64,000 bases of DNA from Burkholderia lata. Lineage in GTDB: Bacteria; Pseudomonadota; Gammaproteobacteria; Burkholderiales; Burkholderiaceae. The notes below the pieces were generated by a model, which made no database searches, was not told the origin of the DNA, and was given only the letters and a program-made list of their open reading frames with translations. Location of the stretch: contig NZ_CABVQK010000023.1 of assembly GCF_902499335.1 (NCBI RefSeq), forward strand, positions 1 through 64,000, in the 5' to 3' direction. Position numbers and translations under genes: made by a program. Within the stretch, counting starts at the first letter, position 1, and the number at the start of each line of letters is the position of its first letter. Positions 61,715-64,000 of this stretch are shown here, in pieces.

Positions 61715-63136
61715 ATGCATCAAGGCTACCCGACCGACCTTGCGGCCCGCTTCGAGCGCCAGCGCCGCGCCTTCGCACTGGAGCCGAACCCGGCGCTGGC
61801 CACCCGGCTCGCGCGCCTCGAACGGCTGGCTGCGTGGCTCGATGCGCATGAGCACGCCATCGTGCGCGCCATCGATGCCGATTTTCACGGCCGCTCCGCG
61901 CACGAGACGCGGCTGGCGGAGGTGTTCATCGTGCATGCGGGCATCCGGCACGCGCGCCGGCACCTGAAACACTGGATGCGGGCGCGCCGCGTGCCGACCG
62001 CACTGCATTTCCGCCCCGGCCACAACCGGCTGATGCCGCAACCGCTGGGCGTGACGGGCATCATCTCGCCGTGGAACTACCCGCTGCAGCTGTCGCTCGG
62101 GCCCGCACTCGCGGCGCTCGCCGCCGGCAATCGTGTATTGATCAAGCCGTCCGAGCTCACGCCCGCGCTGTCCGACCTGCTCGTGTCGATGGCGCGCGAG
62201 ACCTTTGCGCCGGACGAACTCGATGTCGTGGTGGGCGACGTCGAACTCGGCAAGGCGTTCGCCGGCCTGCCGTTCGATCATCTGTTCTTCACCGGCTCGA
62301 CCCAGGTGGGGCGTGACGTCGCGCAGGCGGCCGCGGCCAACCTGACATCCGTGACGCTCGAGCTCGGCGGCAAGTCGCCGGCGATCCTCGATGCGTCGTG
62401 CAACGTCGAGGTCGCCGCGCAGCGCCTCGCGTTCGGCAAGCTGCTGAACGCGGGCCAGACCTGCGTCGCGCCCGATTACCTGCTCGTACCCGCCGGAACG
62501 GCCGACAGCGTCGCATCGCAGCTGGCGCGCGCCGTCACGCGCCTGTATCCGACGCTCGCGGCCAATCCCGACTACACGGCCATCATCAGCGAGCGCCACC
62601 GCGCACGCCTCGCCGGCATGGTCGACGAAGCACGCCGGGCGGGCGCGCGCATCGTCGAAGTCAATCCCGCCGGCGAATCGTTCGGCACGTCGTCGCGCAA
62701 GTTCGTGCCCACGATCGTGATCGGCGCACCGGCCGACACGCGGCTGATGAACGAAGAGATCTTCGGCCCCGTGCTGCCGATCGTCGAATACGCGAATCTG
62801 GACGATGCACTGGCGTACATCCGGAGCCGCGCGCGGCCGCTCGCGTTGTACTGGTTCGGCGAAGACGCGGCGCGGCGCGATCGCGTGCTGCGCGAAACGG
62901 TGTCCGGCGGCGTCACGATCAACGATTGCCTGTGGCATCTGGTGCAGGAGAACCAGCCGTTCGGCGGCGTCGGGCAGAGCGGCATGGGTGCCTATCACGG
63001 CCAGTGGGGCTTCGACACCTTCAGCAAACTGAAGCCGGTGTTTCACCAGACCCGCTGGAACGGCGCCGTGCTGTTCCATCCGCCGTACGGCCGAACCTTC
63101 GACCTGCTGCTGCGTACGCTGTCGCGTCTCGCGTGA
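61715..63136 (+). CDS. Aldehyde dehydrogenase (coniferyl-aldehyde-dehydrogenase-like)
   Basis: 473 aa from the ATG at 61715, with TAGGAGA ahead. Active-site Cys at 250 (LNAGQTCVAPDY), Glu at 216 (LELGGKSP), NAD+ binding SPWNYPLQLSLGPALAALAA and FFTGSTQVGR. The C-terminal hydrophobic region and length suit class 3 ALDHs on fatty or aromatic aldehydes. Oxidises aldehydes released from the hydrolase/GMC steps to acids. Confidence 0.9.
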   Translation: MHQGYPTDLAARFERQRRAFALEPNPALATRLARLERLAAWLDAHEHAIVRAIDADFHGRSAHETRLAEVFIVHAGIRHARRHLKHWMRARRVPTALHFRPGHNRLMPQPLGVTGIISPWNYPLQLSLGPALAALAAGNRVLIKPSELTPALSDLLVSMARETFAPDELDVVVGDVELGKAFAGLPFDHLFFTGSTQVGRDVAQAAAANLTSVTLELGGKSPAILDASCNVEVAAQRLAFGKLLNAGQTCVAPDYLLVPAGTADSVASQLARAVTRLYPTLAANPDYTAIISERHRARLAGMVDEARRAGARIVEVNPAGESFGTSSRKFVPTIVIGAPADTRLMNEEIFGPVLPIVEYANLDDALAYIRSRARPLALYWFGEDAARRDRVLRETVSGGVTINDCLWHLVQENQPFGGVGQSGMGAYHGQWGFDTFSKLKPVFHQTRWNGAVLFHPPYGRTFDLLLRTLSRLA

Positions 63137-63165
63137 CTTCCGAATCCTGTATCGAGAGAAATGCC

Positions 63166-64000
63166 ATGAATCATGAGTTCGACTACATCGTCGTGGGCGG
63201 CGGCTCGGGCGGCTGCGTGGTGGCAGAACGCCTGACCGAGGACCCGAACGCCACGGTCTGCCTGCTGGAAGCGGGCGGCAGCGGCGACGGCATGGTGATC
63301 AACGTTCCGGCCGGCATGGTCGCGATGCTGCCGACCCGCCTCAACAACTGGGCATTCGACACGGTGCCGCAGCGCGGGCTCGGCGGGCGCGTCGGCTATC
63401 AGCCGCGCGGCAAGGCGCTGGGCGGCTCGTCCGCGATCAACGCGATGGTCTACATTCGCGGCCATCGCAGCGACTACGACACGTGGGCCGCGCTCGGCAA
63501 TCCCGGCTGGTCGTACGACGAAGTGCTGCCTTACTTTCGCCTGAGCGAGCACAACGAGCGCATCAACGATGCGTGGCACGGCCAGGACGGCCCGCTGTGG
63601 GTCAGCGACCTGCGCTCCGACAACCCGTTCCAGGCGCGCTTCCTGACCGCGGCCCGCCAGGCGGGCTTGCCGCTGACGGACGATTTCAACGGCGCGCAGC
63701 AGGAAGGCGTCGGCATCTACCAGGTCACGCAGAAGCAGGGCGAACGGTGGAGCGCGGCGCGCGGCTATCTGCTCCCGCACGTCGGCAAGCGCGCCAATCT
63801 CGCCGTCGAGACGCACGCGCAGGTCCGGCGCATCCTGTTCGAGGGCAAGCGCGCCGTCGGCGTGGAGGTGCTGCAGAAAGGCACGCTGAGGACCTTCCGT
63901 GCACGGCGCGAGGTGGTGCTGGCCGCAGGCGCGCTGCAGACGCCGCAACTGCTGATGCTGTCCGGCATCGGCCCGGCGGACGAACTGGCGCGCGTCGGCA
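63166..64000 (+). CDS. GMC-family flavin oxidoreductase (partial, runs off the right edge)
   Basis: 278 codons are visible from the ATG at 63166; the frame is still open at the end. FAD site YIVVGGGSGGCVVAERL, GMC signature 1 PRGKALGGSSAINAMVYIRG, and the start of signature 2 GALQTPQLLMLSGIGP. GMC enzymes oxidise primary or secondary alcohols, usually with FAD and quinone, oxygen or cytochrome acceptors. It completes the alcohol/aldehyde oxidation set behind the monooxygenase. The ATG at 63161 is followed at once by a stop and is not used. Confidence 0.92.
   Translation, partial: MNHEFDYIVVGGGSGGCVVAERLTEDPNATVCLLEAGGSGDGMVINVPAGMVAMLPTRLNNWAFDTVPQRGLGGRVGYQPRGKALGGSSAINAMVYIRGHRSDYDTWAALGNPGWSYDEVLPYFRLSEHNERINDAWHGQDGPLWVSDLRSDNPFQARFLTAARQAGLPLTDDFNGAQQEGVGIYQVTQKQGERWSAARGYLLPHVGKRANLAVETHAQVRRILFEGKRAVGVEVLQKGTLRTFRARREVVLAAGALQTPQLLMLSGIGPADELARVG

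Noticed and set aside
1..64000. CRISPR arrays, tRNA or rRNA genes and integrase/att sites
   Set aside because: No regularly spaced repeats, tRNA-like cloverleaf stretches, rRNA signatures or integrase genes were recognised on reading.

Overview
The window looks like part of a Burkholderia genome, probably a secondary chromosome of a B. cepacia-complex-type species. This rests on very high GC with strong third-position GC bias, a Burkholderia-type DUF3331 protein, a two-gene split pqiA, a NodT/HAE1 efflux operon flanked by its own two-component genes, and an accessory island carrying a Tc/Rhs toxin-like giant protein. No rRNA, tRNA or CRISPR array was seen. No database search was possible, so family names rest on motifs visible in the translations.

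Left part (1-13.97 kb): a partial CYP102 (P450 BM3-like) fused P450/reductase is divergent from a TetR gene with a palindrome between them. An accessory block follows: an ISAs1-family element with perfect 22-bp ends and a decayed, internally deleted transposase; a small secreted His-rich protein; a near-perfect 54-bp palindrome; a possible IS21-type end; a 2099-aa SpvB/FG-GAP/Rhs protein of Tc-toxin type; and its upstream partner of Vps62/DUF946 type. About 1.8 kb of partly AT-rich DNA without a credible gene closes this block.

Middle part (13.97-36.7 kb): ordinary housekeeping and accessory genes. These are an OmpR/histidine-kinase pair, two AraC regulators of the long-N-domain type, an AhpD-like protein, a HAD phosphatase, a FadD-type acyl-CoA ligase, the pqiA-pqiA-pqiB-pqiC membrane-lipid transport operon with 4-bp overlaps, a CPA1 Na+/H+ antiporter and a DUF3331 protein. 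A complete RND multidrug pump (adaptor, pump, outer-membrane channel) is bracketed by a histidine kinase upstream and its likely response regulator plus a small membrane protein downstream.

Right part (36.7-64 kb): a large, apparently co-regulated oxidative cluster. It holds two copies of a module made of a Tat-exported flavin amine oxidase, a membrane-anchored c4-like cytochrome and a seven-helix membrane protein of unknown family. Around these are TetR regulators (two of them paralogues), a thioesterase, a PhyH-type dioxygenase, a RidA-like protein lacking the usual catalytic arginine, a DUF1329-DUF1302-RND-BNR envelope quartet, a DAO-type flavin oxidoreductase, a PucR regulator, and a chain of Baeyer-Villiger monooxygenase, alpha/beta hydrolase, aldehyde dehydrogenase and GMC oxidoreductase (cut by the window end). 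Three operons in this region share a leader made of a hairpin, a T-tract and a TATCATGACCTAC-like motif. This shared leader and the duplicated oxidase/cytochrome/membrane module are the best candidates for an undescribed system: periplasmic oxidation of an amine-containing, probably hydrophobic, molecule that delivers electrons to cytochrome c.
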